From positions 1 to 64,000 of the forward strand of contig NZ_BBXG01000012.1 in the NCBI RefSeq assembly GCF_001570605.1: a DNA stretch of 64,000 nt. The letters are read 5' to 3'. A program made the position numbers and the translations under genes. This document shows positions 43,418 to 51,200 of this stretch, piece by piece (the first letter of the stretch is position 1; each line of letters opens with the position of its first letter). The DNA is from Herbidospora cretacea. Its GTDB lineage: Bacteria > Actinomycetota > Actinomycetes > Streptosporangiales > Streptosporangiaceae. A model generated the notes under the pieces. That model worked only from the letters and a program-made list of their open reading frames with translations. It was not told the DNA's origin and searched no databases.

Positions 43418-44602
43418 TCAGGCGGACTTGGACTTCTTGCCGAGAACCTTGTTCATCGTTCCGGCTCCCGCAGTGATCACGGGCTTCAACTGGTGGCGGT
43501 AGACCTGTTCGGTGACGCGTGCGCCGGCGTGGCCGACGAGATCGGCGATGGTCTCGATCGGTACGTCGTTGTCACTCATGATCGAGACGAACGAGTGACG
43601 GAGTTCGCGGGGAACCCAGTCACCTTCGAGGTTCGCTTTCTTGACGATGGCGCGGAACGAGCGGCGGACGTTGTGGGCGTCCAGCGCCGTTCCTGTGCCG
43701 GTGCAGAAGACCAGGCCGGTGTCTTGCCAGCGCGTCCCGGCTTTGAGCTGTAGAGCGGCTTGGCGGGTGCGGTGCTCCCGGAGAGCGGAGACCGCCTCGT
43801 TGGGCAGTTCCAGCGAACGCCGTGACCGGCGCGTCTTCGTGTCACCGCCGACGCGATCGGCCCGCCACACGTAGATGGCGAACCGCTTGTGGTCGAAACC
43901 GGCCTCAAGCACCGGTCGCCAGGCTTTGAGTTGCGGGACCCAGGTCACCACGTGATCCCAGCGGAGAGCGCGGGCTTCTTCGGTACGGATTCCCGTGGTC
44001 AGGCTGACGACTACGTAGGCGTGAAGCGGCGACGTCTTCGCCGCCGATAACAGGGCCGACGCCTGAGGCAGTGTCAGCGCTTTGCTCGGGCGTCCGGTCC
44101 TGCCCTTGGGAGTGATCACGAGTTCCGCGACGTTGCGGGACGCGAGATCACGCGCTTGGGCGTGCCGAATGGCTCGCTTCAGGATCGAGTGAACGGCGAC
44201 CAGCGTTCCCGTCGCGAGGGTGCCGGTCAGTCCTTCGAGCCACTTGTCTACGTCGTCGGCCCGTAGCTTGCTGATCCGTGCCTTGCCGATCTGGGGAAGG
44301 ACGTGCTTGCCGGCGAGGGTCTTCAGCTTGCTGATCGTGCTCTCGCTCTGCTTCTTGAGACCGGTGGCGAACCAGTCCTCAACCGCGTTGCGGACGGTGT
44401 AGTTCTCCGGGCTCCTCACGCCGCTCTCCAGGTCCTTGACCGCCGCGATCAGCTTGTCTTTGACCTCGGTCTTGGTCCTGGCCTTGCGCTTGATCCGGAT
44501 TCGCTTTCCGTCGGCGGAGAACCCGAGGGAGATCGCTCCGGTGTAGCCGGTGCCTTCTTCGTAGATGGTCCCTTCGTATTTCCCGATCATGATCTTGGAC
44601 AT
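43418..44602 (-). CDS. int: tyrosine recombinase/integrase
   Basis: This 394-aa site-specific recombinase has an N-terminal arm-binding AP2-like region (about 8-60), a SAM-like core-binding domain (65-155) and a catalytic domain with Arg206 (TTGIRTEEARAL), Arg335-His336 (PRELRHSFVS; the first His of the HxxR box is Arg332, as in many actinobacterial integrases), His358 (LVGHAG) and nucleophile Tyr368 (VTEQVYRH). It is transcribed towards attL, 91 bases from it. The RHH and excisionase genes are upstream in the same direction. Confidence 0.95.
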   Translation of the reverse strand: MSKIMIGKYEGTIYEEGTGYTGAISLGFSADGKRIRIKRKARTKTEVKDKLIAAVKDLESGVRSPENYTVRNAVEDWFATGLKKQSESTISKLKTLAGKHVLPQIGKARISKLRADDVDKWLEGLTGTLATGTLVAVHSILKRAIRHAQARDLASRNVAELVITPKGRTGRPSKALTLPQASALLSAAKTSPLHAYVVVSLTTGIRTEEARALRWDHVVTWVPQLKAWRPVLEAGFDHKRFAIYVWRADRVGGDTKTRRSRRSLELPNEAVSALREHRTRQAALQLKAGTRWQDTGLVFCTGTGTALDAHNVRRSFRAIVKKANLEGDWVPRELRHSFVSIMSDNDVPIETIADLVGHAGARVTEQVYRHQLKPVITAGAGTMNKVLGKKSKSA

Positions 44603-44603
44603 G

Positions 44604-44756
44604 TCATTCCTCCTCGTGACGGGTGAGGTACTCCTCGATCGCCTTCCGGATCACCCATGACGCGTCGCGTTCCTGCGACTCGGCGTAGCGGGCAAGCCTC
44701 GCTTTGAGCGCGGTGCTGACCCGCACGGCCGGCAGCGTGGTTCGGTCGCTCGACAC
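44604..44756 (-). CDS. ribbon-helix-helix (CopG-type) DNA-binding protein
   Basis: This 50-aa protein has a beta strand LPAVRVSTALKARLARYAE followed by two helices ending in DASWVIRKAIEEYLTRHEEE, a classic RHH layout with the SWVIRKAI helix. GTG 44756 is preceded by GAGAGGA; the longer in-frame extension has no ribosome site and odd composition. It lies 1 nt upstream of int and likely controls int/xis or shapes the recombination complex. Confidence 0.82.
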   Translation of the reverse strand: MSSDRTTLPAVRVSTALKARLARYAESQERDASWVIRKAIEEYLTRHEEE

Positions 44757-44894
44757 GGGGGCTCCTCTCGCGGTTGGTGATGGGACGGGTTGGGGTGCGT
44801 ACTTGCCGGCGGAGTTGTCCGAAGGTGTCTGGCGTCGGCCCCTTCGGACTCTTCTCCGGTCGGCGTGCTGTGGGTCTGTAGCGCAACGTAGCAC

Positions 44895-44936
44895 AGCGTC
44901 AGGACGCTGCATACTGCTCTATACCGCTCTACTCTC
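44895..44936. promoter_or_regulatory. putative operator upstream of the RHH-int genes
   Basis: AGCGTC-AG-GACGCT (44895-44908) is followed by GCATACTGCTCTATACCGCTCTACTCTCC. On the minus strand this reads as GTAGAGCG-GTATAGAGCA-GTATGCAGCG, a roughly 10-nt iterated motif sharing GCGGTATA/GTATGC with the GntR upstream region at 51201-51258. The remaining 44757-44894 has no gene. Confidence 0.5.
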
Positions 44937-45110
44937 CTATGGGATCTCTTCGAGTGAGGCCACGAAGTCGGCAAGGTGCTGGTCGGTGATGCGGCGGAGC
45001 TTCCCGATCTTGATGCTGTTGAGTTGCCTCGTACGGAGAAGCGCGTAGACCTTGTCGCGTCCGATGTTGAGGATCTCGGCGACCTGTTCGACCGTGTACG
45101 CCTGGATGAT
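44937..45110 (-). CDS. xis: excisionase (HTH) with apparent ATC start codon
   Basis: The frame encodes 57 aa with a MerR/excisionase-type HTH: AYTVEQVAEILNIGRDKVYALL and NSIKIGKLRRITDQHLADFV. Upstream in this frame is TGA-TCC-ATC-ATC-CAG. No ATG, GTG, TTG or CTG precedes the homologous part. A near-perfect Shine-Dalgarno stretch GGGAGGTGAT ends 2-5 nt before the two ATC codons, so initiation at ATC (45110 or 45107) is the simplest reading. A sequencing error is the alternative. A GTG inside the same Shine-Dalgarno opens another frame with no coding character. Confidence 0.75.
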   Translation of the reverse strand: MIQAYTVEQVAEILNIGRDKVYALLRTRQLNSIKIGKLRRITDQHLADFVASLEEIP

Positions 45111-45124
45111 GGATCACCTCCCTT

Positions 45125-45145
45125 CCCCGGGATCGTCGCCCGGGG
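45125..45145. terminator. hairpin between tra and xis
   Basis: CCCCGGG (45125-45131) pairs with CCCGGGG (45139-45145) around a 7-nt loop. It lies between the tra 3' end and the xis ribosome-binding site and may limit readthrough from tra into xis-int. Confidence 0.5.
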
Positions 45146-45195
45146 GTGTCTGGTTGTCGTGTGGCGATCACCTCTCTTGGTTACGGTGTGTGCTT

Positions 45196-45279
45196 GTCTC
45201 ACCGGTTCGTCTCAGCGCTTGTCTCACGCCTATGTGCAGACGCGCGCGAGACGATGAGACATTGAGACGTTGAGACGAT
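45196..45279. repeat. clt/oriT-like cluster of GAGAC repeats
   Basis: Four perfectly phased 8-bp repeats, GAGACGAT, GAGACATT, GAGACGTT and GAGACGAT, fill 45248-45279, ending on the tra stop codon. Three inverted copies of the core (GTCTCA at 45196, 45209 and 45221, spaced 13 and 12 nt) precede them. Streptomyces TraB proteins bind 8-bp repeats (TRS) at the clt locus next to their gene. This is the equivalent position and geometry, with a repeat unit of its own. Confidence 0.7.
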
Positions 45280-47063
45280 TACGGGTTGTGATGACTGTCG
45301 GTCGCGCGCCAGCGTCCGCGTCTGGTCTGTCGGGCGCGTCCCTCGTCTTCGAGTTGGGCGAGACGGCGGTAGAGCGTGGCGCGGCTCATGCCGGTCGCTG
45401 ACAGCAGATCCGCCAATCCGATTCCCTCGTCGGGAGCGTCGTTCAGGGCGGCCAGTAGAGCCGCGTCGGCGTCGTGGGCGCTCTTGCGGTTGGGCTGTTC
45501 GCGTGGCTCGTCGGGGTGGACGTTGTCGAGCGCCTGGCGCGATACCTCATCGAGGGTGGGGCGTCGGTCGGCGTGACGTAGTGCGGCGCGTTGGACGGTG
45601 TCGTCTTCGAGGAGGTAGCCGCGTGCGCGGCGAGGGATGTCGTGCTCGGGTGAGCTGATGAGGAACTTGCCGGGGGCGTCGAGCTTGTCGGCGTGCCAGC
45701 CGGCCTTGTACATGCCCTGTCCCAGGATCAGATCGACGTCACGGCGTTCGCGGACGCGGTAGCTGACTCTGATGTCCATCTGGGAGCGCACAGCGCTGTT
45801 GCCCATGGTCTTCTGTGATGGGCGTTGGGTGGCGATGACGAGTTGCACGGCGGGGGCGCGGCCACGTCGGGCGATTGAATCGGCGTGCGCCAGCGCTATG
45901 GGCGCTTCGTCGGACAGTTCGGCGTACTCGTCGGTGACGATGACGAGCGCTGGCGCATCGGGGGTGGGTTCCCAGACCCGTAGCCCCTGCATGGCGAGCA
46001 TCTCGGCGCGGCCGTCGAGGACGGCGACGGCATCGCGGAACAGTGCTTCGGCTTCCCGCGGAGTGGTGGCGATGCGGTCGAGGCAGGATGCCCACGGGAG
46101 CAGCTCCATGCCGCGTTTGAGGTCGACGCCCCACACGATCGCGTCGGTACACGCGGTGAGGTTGCCGAGTAGGACGTTCTGTCCGCCGCTCTTGCCCGAT
46201 CCGGAGACGCCACCGAACAGCCCGTGCCGACGAAGGAACGACACCCGTACCGGGGTGCCGTCTTCGAAGACGCCCAGTTCGATCGGGTCGGTGATCGAGG
46301 TGACGGACGGGCCGGTCCAGCCGATGGCGTCGGCGTGCGGGTCGGTCTCGATCACCCGGATTTCCATCCGGTTGGCTCGCTCGGGAATCGGCTGGACACG
46401 CACGGCACCACGGCGGGTTCCCAGCGCTGACTCGATCTCGGGGATGCGGCCCATAGCGTGTTCCACGGTCTGACCACGGGCGAGGCCGATGCGGGCGCGG
46501 TAGCCCCACAGGTCGACGAACGCCGATTGCACCCGGGAACCGGTCAGGCCGATGGCGTGGGAGATCTCCGGCCACGCGGCCAACGTGCGTTCAACGCGCA
46601 CCCGGGTACGTCGGCGACGATGGACCCACCATGGCAACGCCAGAACCAGCGTTCCCGCCGCCAGGAGCGCGGGCATCGGCGGATTGAATGGGCCGTGCGC
46701 GGCGGCGAACGCGATCCAGCTCCCGGCGCATGCGACGGTGAGCGCCGCGTACACGCGTTCGCTGACGCGTAGACGAAGCGCCGTACCTCCGAGCATGGCG
46801 ACCAGGGCGACGGCAACGCCGGTACTGACGATGATCGGTTGAGCCCATTCCGGGCGGGTGACGTGCACGATGGCACCCGTGAGCACGGTCAGTCCGGAGA
46901 TCAGCAGTGGGCCCAGTTCAGACCGTCGTCGCCACAGCCACGAGACGATGACCGTGACGGCGAGAGGCCCGAACTGCATGTTCGCGTCGATCATCAACAT
47001 CGGCTCGACGCCGTACCGGCGCATGCGGCGTACCTGGGAACGGGACAGGTGACGGGCCCTCAT
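45279..47063 (-). CDS. FtsK/TraB-type conjugative DNA translocase
   Basis: This 594-aa protein has several N-terminal hydrophobic segments (about 15-115), an FtsK/SpoIIIE motor with Walker A GGVSGSGKSG (about 282-291) and Walker B VIVTDEYAEL (about 376-385), and a C-terminal winged helix (about 535-590, IGLADLLSATGMSRATLYRRLAQLEDEGR). This matches the Streptomyces TraB plan, which moves double-stranded DNA through mycelial contacts. ATG 47063 overlaps the upstream small gene's stop (ATGA). Confidence 0.92.
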   Translation of the reverse strand: MRARHLSRSQVRRMRRYGVEPMLMIDANMQFGPLAVTVIVSWLWRRRSELGPLLISGLTVLTGAIVHVTRPEWAQPIIVSTGVAVALVAMLGGTALRLRVSERVYAALTVACAGSWIAFAAAHGPFNPPMPALLAAGTLVLALPWWVHRRRRTRVRVERTLAAWPEISHAIGLTGSRVQSAFVDLWGYRARIGLARGQTVEHAMGRIPEIESALGTRRGAVRVQPIPERANRMEIRVIETDPHADAIGWTGPSVTSITDPIELGVFEDGTPVRVSFLRRHGLFGGVSGSGKSGGQNVLLGNLTACTDAIVWGVDLKRGMELLPWASCLDRIATTPREAEALFRDAVAVLDGRAEMLAMQGLRVWEPTPDAPALVIVTDEYAELSDEAPIALAHADSIARRGRAPAVQLVIATQRPSQKTMGNSAVRSQMDIRVSYRVRERRDVDLILGQGMYKAGWHADKLDAPGKFLISSPEHDIPRRARGYLLEDDTVQRAALRHADRRPTLDEVSRQALDNVHPDEPREQPNRKSAHDADAALLAALNDAPDEGIGLADLLSATGMSRATLYRRLAQLEDEGRARQTRRGRWRATDSHHNP

Positions 47064-47407
47064 GGAATCTCGCCACGCTGAGCCGACAGTTCGTCCCGCA
47101 CGTAGTAGAGCGGATTGTCTTCGCCCTCGCGGTGGGCGGCGAGGGTGGCGCGGACGGCAGCGGTCAGGTTGTCGTGGTCGAGCCGGATCGCGGTCAATGC
47201 CTCGCGCAGTCCCTCGATCTCGTCGCACAGGTCGGGAACAGCGATGAGGACGCTGGCGAGGGCCGACCCGTGGGGAGTGGTGAGGAGAGCGGAGACGAAG
47301 GGGCGCGCGGACGGTTGGTCGGCGAGCCGGATGAGGTAGGCGTGGTGGTCGCGGACCTCCTGAAGGTCGGGCTGTCGGATGGGCCGTGTGGTCGACGTGA
47401 TGACCAC
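47060..47407 (-). CDS. hypothetical protein upstream of tra
   Basis: This 115-aa soluble, largely helical protein has about residues 75-100 (CDEIEGLREALTAIRLDHDNLTAAVR) compatible with a coiled coil. GTG 47407 follows GGAGGAAAGGGG. The stop overlaps the tra ATG, so it is translated with tra. No family recognised. Likely an AICE accessory gene. Confidence 0.72.
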   Translation of the reverse strand: MVITSTTRPIRQPDLQEVRDHHAYLIRLADQPSARPFVSALLTTPHGSALASVLIAVPDLCDEIEGLREALTAIRLDHDNLTAAVRATLAAHREGEDNPLYYVRDELSAQRGEIP

Positions 47408-47458
47408 CCCCTTTCCTCCCGGGGCGCGTGGCCCCGGGAGCGTTGACGATGTGGACGT

Positions 47459-47653
47459 TCAGCCGATGAGGAGCCTGAAGACTCTGGCGAGCGTGCTCAT
47501 GACGTTCTGGAACTCGGGCGTTGCCACGGACTTGCCGAGACAGAAGCCGAACGCCACGCTCACCGCCGCGTGCCAGAGCCGGAGCCGGGTGTAGCGGAGC
47601 GCGATCAGCAGGGCGACACCAAGCAGCAGGACCAGGGAGACGGAGACCACCAA
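47459..47653 (-). CDS. small membrane protein (spd-like)
   Basis: This 64-aa protein has two hydrophobic segments (about 2-19 and 28-44). TTG start behind GGAGGTGAA, 7 nt away; the GTG one codon later is an alternative. It lies upstream of tra in the same direction. Small hydrophobic proteins in this position aid plasmid spread (Spd) in Streptomyces elements, which is a positional inference. Confidence 0.65.
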   Translation of the reverse strand: MVVSVSLVLLLGVALLIALRYTRLRLWHAAVSVAFGFCLGKSVATPEFQNVMSTLARVFRLLIG

Positions 47654-47659
47654 GAGGAT

Positions 47660-47866
47660 TCACCTCCTCCTCAGGGCTGTCGGCGACGGGTCGAGGACGA
47701 CCAGTCCCGAGACCCGTCGCGTCATGGCGCAGGGAGCGGAGTCGGGGGCGTGGTGGATGCTGACGCGGGTGCGGTCGTCGCGGCGGATCTCGGCGGACAT
47801 GCACAGCACGGCCACGACGGCGGTCACGAGGCCGACCGCGCCACCGAACGCGATGATCAGGAACAC
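47660..47866 (-). CDS. small membrane protein
   Basis: This 68-aa protein has a single N-terminal hydrophobic helix (about 2-23, FLIIAFGGAVGLVTAVVAVLC) and a basic tail with three cysteines in total. GTG 47866 is preceded by GAGAGGAGG and overlaps the end of the preceding zinc-finger-like gene by 10 nt. Possibly another spread-type protein. No family recognised. Confidence 0.62.
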   Translation of the reverse strand: MFLIIAFGGAVGLVTAVVAVLCMSAEIRRDDRTRVSIHHAPDSAPCAMTRRVSGLVVLDPSPTALRRR

Positions 47867-48018
47867 GGGAGGTCCTCCTCTCCGGGGTAGGGGGCCTTGC
47901 GGCGGCGCCAGCGGTAGCGGGCGAGGCACTTGCGGCAGACGATGGAGCCGAGATCGGCGACTCCTCCGCAGCGGCATCGGTGGCCGCGTGTTCCGGGGAT
48001 TCGCATCGGGCTCGTCAC
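47857..48018 (-). CDS. small zinc-ribbon-like protein
   Basis: This 53-aa basic protein has C-x-C (HRCRCGG, 15-17) and C-x2-C (IVCRKCLARYRWRRRK, 28-31), a likely four-cysteine zinc site followed by an Arg/Lys-rich helix. GTG 48018 overlaps the stop of the gene before it (GTGA), and its own end overlaps the next start. DNA or RNA binding is plausible. Confidence 0.65.
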   Translation of the reverse strand: MTSPMRIPGTRGHRCRCGGVADLGSIVCRKCLARYRWRRRKAPYPGEEDLPCS

Positions 48019-48368
48019 CACGCGTCCGCGTCGGTGGGGTGGATCGAGCCGTCGTAGGACATGAGGGCTTCGTGTCGGGCGCGGGCTCTGGTCGAGATGG
48101 CCACGGCCGTGTAGCTGACTCCGCCGAAACTCTTGGTGGTCCGGCAGTGTCCGCTTCCGTGGTGGTCGTGGTGGACCTCGCTCCGGAGGGCGGCACCGAT
48201 CCGGGTGACCTCCGCGCAGCGTGCTTCGTCGGTCTCGCCTCGCGGGAAGACGATCATGTCGACGTTGAGCGGGGAGGGGAGTGCGCGATTCCTTTCGAGG
48301 AAATACGCCAGCCGGCGCAATCCGGAGACGAATTCGCGGGCCTGGAATTCTCTGGGGTCGTAGGTCAT
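48015..48368 (-). CDS. hypothetical protein, first gene of the leftward transfer operon
   Basis: This 117-aa soluble protein has no recognised family. Features include FVSGLRRLAYFLERNRALPSPLNVDMIVF and a histidine cluster HHDHHGSGHC in the middle. The ATG at 48368 has an ideal AGGAGGTGAT site 7 nt upstream; the GTG inside that site is not the start. It is the first of a chain of overlapping genes leading to tra. Confidence 0.68.
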   Translation of the reverse strand: MTYDPREFQAREFVSGLRRLAYFLERNRALPSPLNVDMIVFPRGETDEARCAEVTRIGAALRSEVHHDHHGSGHCRTTKSFGGVSYTAVAISTRARARHEALMSYDGSIHPTDADAW

Positions 48369-48479
48369 TTCTCGGATCACCTCCTGAGGTTCGCCAGTCC
48401 TTGTTTCTGGCGTGCCTCAAGTTCACCGAAATCCCGTGAAAACCCCCATCACTAATCCCTAGCCCGGTTCTTAGCCTTG

Positions 48480-48511
48480 TCGTCTAGTGGCTTTATACGC
48501 GAACTAGACGA
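48480..48511. promoter_or_regulatory. operator-like inverted repeat in the divergent promoter region
   Basis: TCGTCTAGT (48480-48488) and ACTAGACGA (48503-48511) form perfect 9-bp arms 14 nt apart, midway in the 240-nt gap between the leftward transfer operon and the rightward HTH-kinase gene. Sequences such as TATAAAG on the minus strand and TAGTAT at 48549-48554 could be -10 elements. The HTH-kinase is the obvious candidate ligand. Confidence 0.6.
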
Positions 48512-48610
48512 GTTGGGCGTTCCTCTGGCTCGGGCCTATGTCGGGCCGTAGTATCGCGGCTGCACTTCCGATCATCCCGAGTAGCGGTGACCTACAGGAG
48601 GAACCGGCGG

Positions 48611-49642
48611 ATGCAGGTCAAGCATGCTGGGTGGCAGCCGTCCAAGCTGCGGGAACATCGCGAGGCTGCCGGGCTCACGCTCGAAGCGGCTGGCGAGCAG
48701 TTGCGCAACATCGGTGAGCAGCACAGTTGGAACCTCGCGGCCAACTTCCAGACCATCGGGAAGCACGAGCGCGGGGAGAGTTACCCGCACGTCCACTACC
48801 GGCGCGCATACTCGCTGCTCTATCAGAGCGACGAGTTCACGTTGGGGTTCCGGGCCAAGCCTGGCGACGTGTCCGGCTCCGTGCCGGTGCTGAACGTGCC
48901 GGGGATCGTGTCGGAGCCGGCCTTTCAGAAGGAGGCCGCGCGGGCCATAACCGAAGCTCTGGAGCGCATCGCGAGCGGGGTGAGCGAGGGCGACGGGACC
49001 ATGCGGGCCGTGCTCGAAGCGCGGGTTCTCGACGCCTGGGGGTCGCGGTTCGTCATCGGGGCTTCGCAGAAGAAGACGCTCACCCTGGTCGGCGGGTATG
49101 CCGGATCGGGGAAGACGGAGTTCGCGCGCTTTCTCAGCGATATCACCGGATGGGCGTTCCTGGACAAGGACTCCATGACGCGGGGAATCGCTGAACGGCT
49201 TCTGGTTTCTCTAGGTGGCGATCCGAACGACCGGCACTCAGAGCTTTATTTAAGTGAGGTCCGGCCGTTGGAGTATCGGTGTCTGATGGAGACCGCTTAC
49301 GACAATCTCGACTGTGGGGTCTCCACGGTTCTCTCCGCGCCGTTCATCTCCGAACTCAAGCAAGAGGCTTGGTTGAAGAGGCTGGAGAACCGGTGCGCGG
49401 CCAAGGGCGTCGAGGTTGCCGTTATCTGGGTGCGGTGCGACGTGGATTCCATGCGTGAGTACATGGAGTTCCGGTCCGCGCCGCGCGACACCTGGAAGCT
49501 TCAGAACTGGGATGACTACGCCAACTCCATCGACACGGAGAACAGCCCGCCCGGGGTTCATGTCACGGTGGACAACCGCTATGGGATGGCGATAGCCACC
49601 GCCGACCGTACGCGCGAGACGTTGCGCCGGCTGCTCCCATGA
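48611..49642 (+). CDS. XRE-HTH fused to P-loop kinase/AAA-type ATPase
   Basis: This 343-aa protein has an N-terminal HTH-like region (9-70, LREHREAAGLTLEAAGEQL and QTIGKHERGESYPHVHY), a linker to about 150, and a P-loop kinase domain with Walker A GGYAGSGKT (161-169) and WAFLDKDSMTRG, resembling zeta-toxin/kinase folds. ATG 48611 follows AGGAGG; a GTG eight codons earlier is less likely. The stop overlaps a second kinase-like gene (ATGA). It could be a regulator that senses or modifies nucleotides, or a toxin-antitoxin-like fusion. Confidence 0.75.
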   Translation: MQVKHAGWQPSKLREHREAAGLTLEAAGEQLRNIGEQHSWNLAANFQTIGKHERGESYPHVHYRRAYSLLYQSDEFTLGFRAKPGDVSGSVPVLNVPGIVSEPAFQKEAARAITEALERIASGVSEGDGTMRAVLEARVLDAWGSRFVIGASQKKTLTLVGGYAGSGKTEFARFLSDITGWAFLDKDSMTRGIAERLLVSLGGDPNDRHSELYLSEVRPLEYRCLMETAYDNLDCGVSTVLSAPFISELKQEAWLKRLENRCAAKGVEVAVIWVRCDVDSMREYMEFRSAPRDTWKLQNWDDYANSIDTENSPPGVHVTVDNRYGMAIATADRTRETLRRLLP

Positions 49643-50202
49643 CGCTGCGGGCGATCATCCTGTACGGGCCCCCGACCAGTGGCAAGGACACGATCACGGC
49701 GGCCCTATCTCAGATCGACGGGCGGTTCACGTACCTGAGGAAACTCAAGATCGGTGGTGGCCGGTCGGTCGGGTATCAGCCCGTGAGCCGCGAGCAGCTC
49801 GACGCGTTGCGCCGGGAGGGGCGATTAGCCGTCGAGACTCGGCGATACGGCAACGTTTACGCCGTCGACCAGGCCGACGTCACGGCCATGCTCACGGGTG
49901 GGGAGACGCCCGTTGTCCACATGGGGAACATCCCGGACGTGCGGGCCCTCAGCGCGAGCGATCCGGAGACGTGGTTCCGGGTGCGGCTGAATGTTTCCCG
50001 GGAGGTCTGCGAACAGCGTTCCCGTCAGCGGGGGGACGTGGACACCCCTGAACGCTTGCGGGCGTGGGACGAGACCCTTGCCGATCTCCAGACCCACGAC
50101 GACGGGCACACGTTCCATCTCTGCGTTGAGACACACCTGATGGATGTCGAGACGGCCGCGCAGACGATCATCACTGCGCTCAAGATCACGAATGATCATT
50201 GA
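49639..50202 (+). CDS. guanylate-kinase-like P-loop protein
   Basis: This 187-aa protein has Walker A GPPTSGKDT (10-18), a lid-like VSREQLDALRREGRLAVETRRYGNVYAV segment and VHMGNIPDVRAL, all reminiscent of guanylate kinase/nucleotide kinases. The family's usual GMP-binding tyrosines are not clear. Translationally coupled to the HTH-kinase gene. It is not the housekeeping gmk by context. Substrate unknown. Confidence 0.72.
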   Translation: MTLRAIILYGPPTSGKDTITAALSQIDGRFTYLRKLKIGGGRSVGYQPVSREQLDALRREGRLAVETRRYGNVYAVDQADVTAMLTGGETPVVHMGNIPDVRALSASDPETWFRVRLNVSREVCEQRSRQRGDVDTPERLRAWDETLADLQTHDDGHTFHLCVETHLMDVETAAQTIITALKITNDH

Positions 50203-50212
50203 TGAGGTAGTG

Positions 50213-50260
50213 CTCCGGCGGGGCTGCCTGAGCGGTGACCTCGAAGCGGCCCCGCCGGAG
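50213..50260. terminator. long-range bidirectional hairpin
   Basis: CTCCGGCGGGGC (50213-50224) and GCCCCGCCGGAG (50249-50260) are perfect 12-bp complements separated by 24 nt, between two convergent genes. Confidence 0.7.
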
Positions 50261-50262
50261 GA

Positions 50263-50898
50263 CTATGCGACCCGCCAGATAGGCGTGATCTCGCTCATGG
50301 ACATCACGAGTCGGTGAGCGACGGCGTACGACAGAAGATCGCTCCCCGACAGGGGAAGCTCAACGTTGTGTTCGCCGGTGAAAGCCGCGTAACCGTCTCC
50401 TGCGGGCGTGTAGACGTGAGCTAGAACGCTCACCGGGTTGGCCTTGCCCACCATGTAGACCGCCGGCGTGTCACGAAGGTGAGGGCAGAGGGAGAGCGCC
50501 AGAGGCATGCAGTCAAGACAGGTCGGCGGCGTGGCGGTCTGGCCGCCGTCGATCCCTGTACGGCGGAAATTCCCGTCGGTGACGAGCCACGGGACCCTTC
50601 CCGATCTGTCGTCCGTGGCAGGGCAGCCACAGACCTGGCACAGAAGGTTCTCCATGCACTCCCATTGGCGGCGCACGTTCGGTGATCCCCAGATGGGCCG
50701 ACCTTCACGAGATTGACCGGCGCGAGCGCGAAGCACTCCGAGACGCCTGTCGTCGTCACGCGCATGCTCGTAGGCAAGCCGCAGCGCGCCAAGGTGGTTC
50801 TTGGTGAAGACCAGCGGAGACGGGTCGGTCTCGCCTGAATAGGCGGTGATGTAGGGAACGGGCATCGTCGAAGCGTCGCCGGGTTGTTGGAGCTTCAT
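50263..50898 (-). CDS. hypothetical cysteine-rich (zinc-binding?) protein
   Basis: This 211-aa protein contains LLCQVCGCPATDD and TCLDCMPLALSLCPHL, two C-x2-C pairs that could hold a structural zinc. An AVYMVGKANPVSVLAHVYTP segment lies nearer the C-terminus. ATG 50898 follows GGAGCAGGTGATC. The longer frame upstream overlaps the preceding small gene and lacks a start signal. Operon with the 62-aa protein upstream. Function unknown. Confidence 0.65.
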   Translation of the reverse strand: MKLQQPGDASTMPVPYITAYSGETDPSPLVFTKNHLGALRLAYEHARDDDRRLGVLRARAGQSREGRPIWGSPNVRRQWECMENLLCQVCGCPATDDRSGRVPWLVTDGNFRRTGIDGGQTATPPTCLDCMPLALSLCPHLRDTPAVYMVGKANPVSVLAHVYTPAGDGYAAFTGEHNVELPLSGSDLLSYAVAHRLVMSMSEITPIWRVA

Positions 50899-50903
50899 CG
50901 AGA

Positions 50904-51092
50904 TCACCTGCTCCCGCTCGCTGGTTGAAGGGCTTCCGCAAGGACTTGGGCGAGGCGGGCGAGCGTGGGGCTGTGCAGAGTGCGGCGGCACTTGCAGAAC
51001 TGAGCCGGGCAAGCACCCGTCGCGTACCAGATGCCTCCCAGCTCCCAGATCGTCCACTCCGGGTAGTGCTCTCTGAGCTGGTCAGGGGTCAT
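50904..51092 (-). CDS. small hypothetical protein
   Basis: This 62-aa protein begins MTPDQLREHYPEWTIWELGG and contains C-x5-C-x-C (ACPAQFCKCRR). Homologues of this opening are commonly seen beside GntR genes in Streptomyces elements, from memory. It ends 5 nt before the next gene. Divergent from gntR across an operator-rich region. Function unknown. Confidence 0.65.
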   Translation of the reverse strand: MTPDQLREHYPEWTIWELGGIWYATGACPAQFCKCRRTLHSPTLARLAQVLAEALQPASGSR

Positions 51093-51200
51093 GCGTCACC
51101 ATGCCGGGCGGCCCGCCGACCTTGGGTGACGCCAGAAGCCGACGGGCCTGATCAGGTGGAAGTGCGGACCTTCCAAGGGCTCGTCACCGCCCGCCGCAGA

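Noticed and set aside
44929-45171. 80-aa frame starting at GTG in the xis Shine-Dalgarno
   Set aside because: Composition is that of a frame shadow (His/Arg/Pro-rich), while the other frame encodes a clear excisionase HTH.
45196-45279. CRISPR or IS terminal repeats
   Set aside because: Units are contiguous 8-mers without spacers and there is no transposase; a clt-type array is a better fit.
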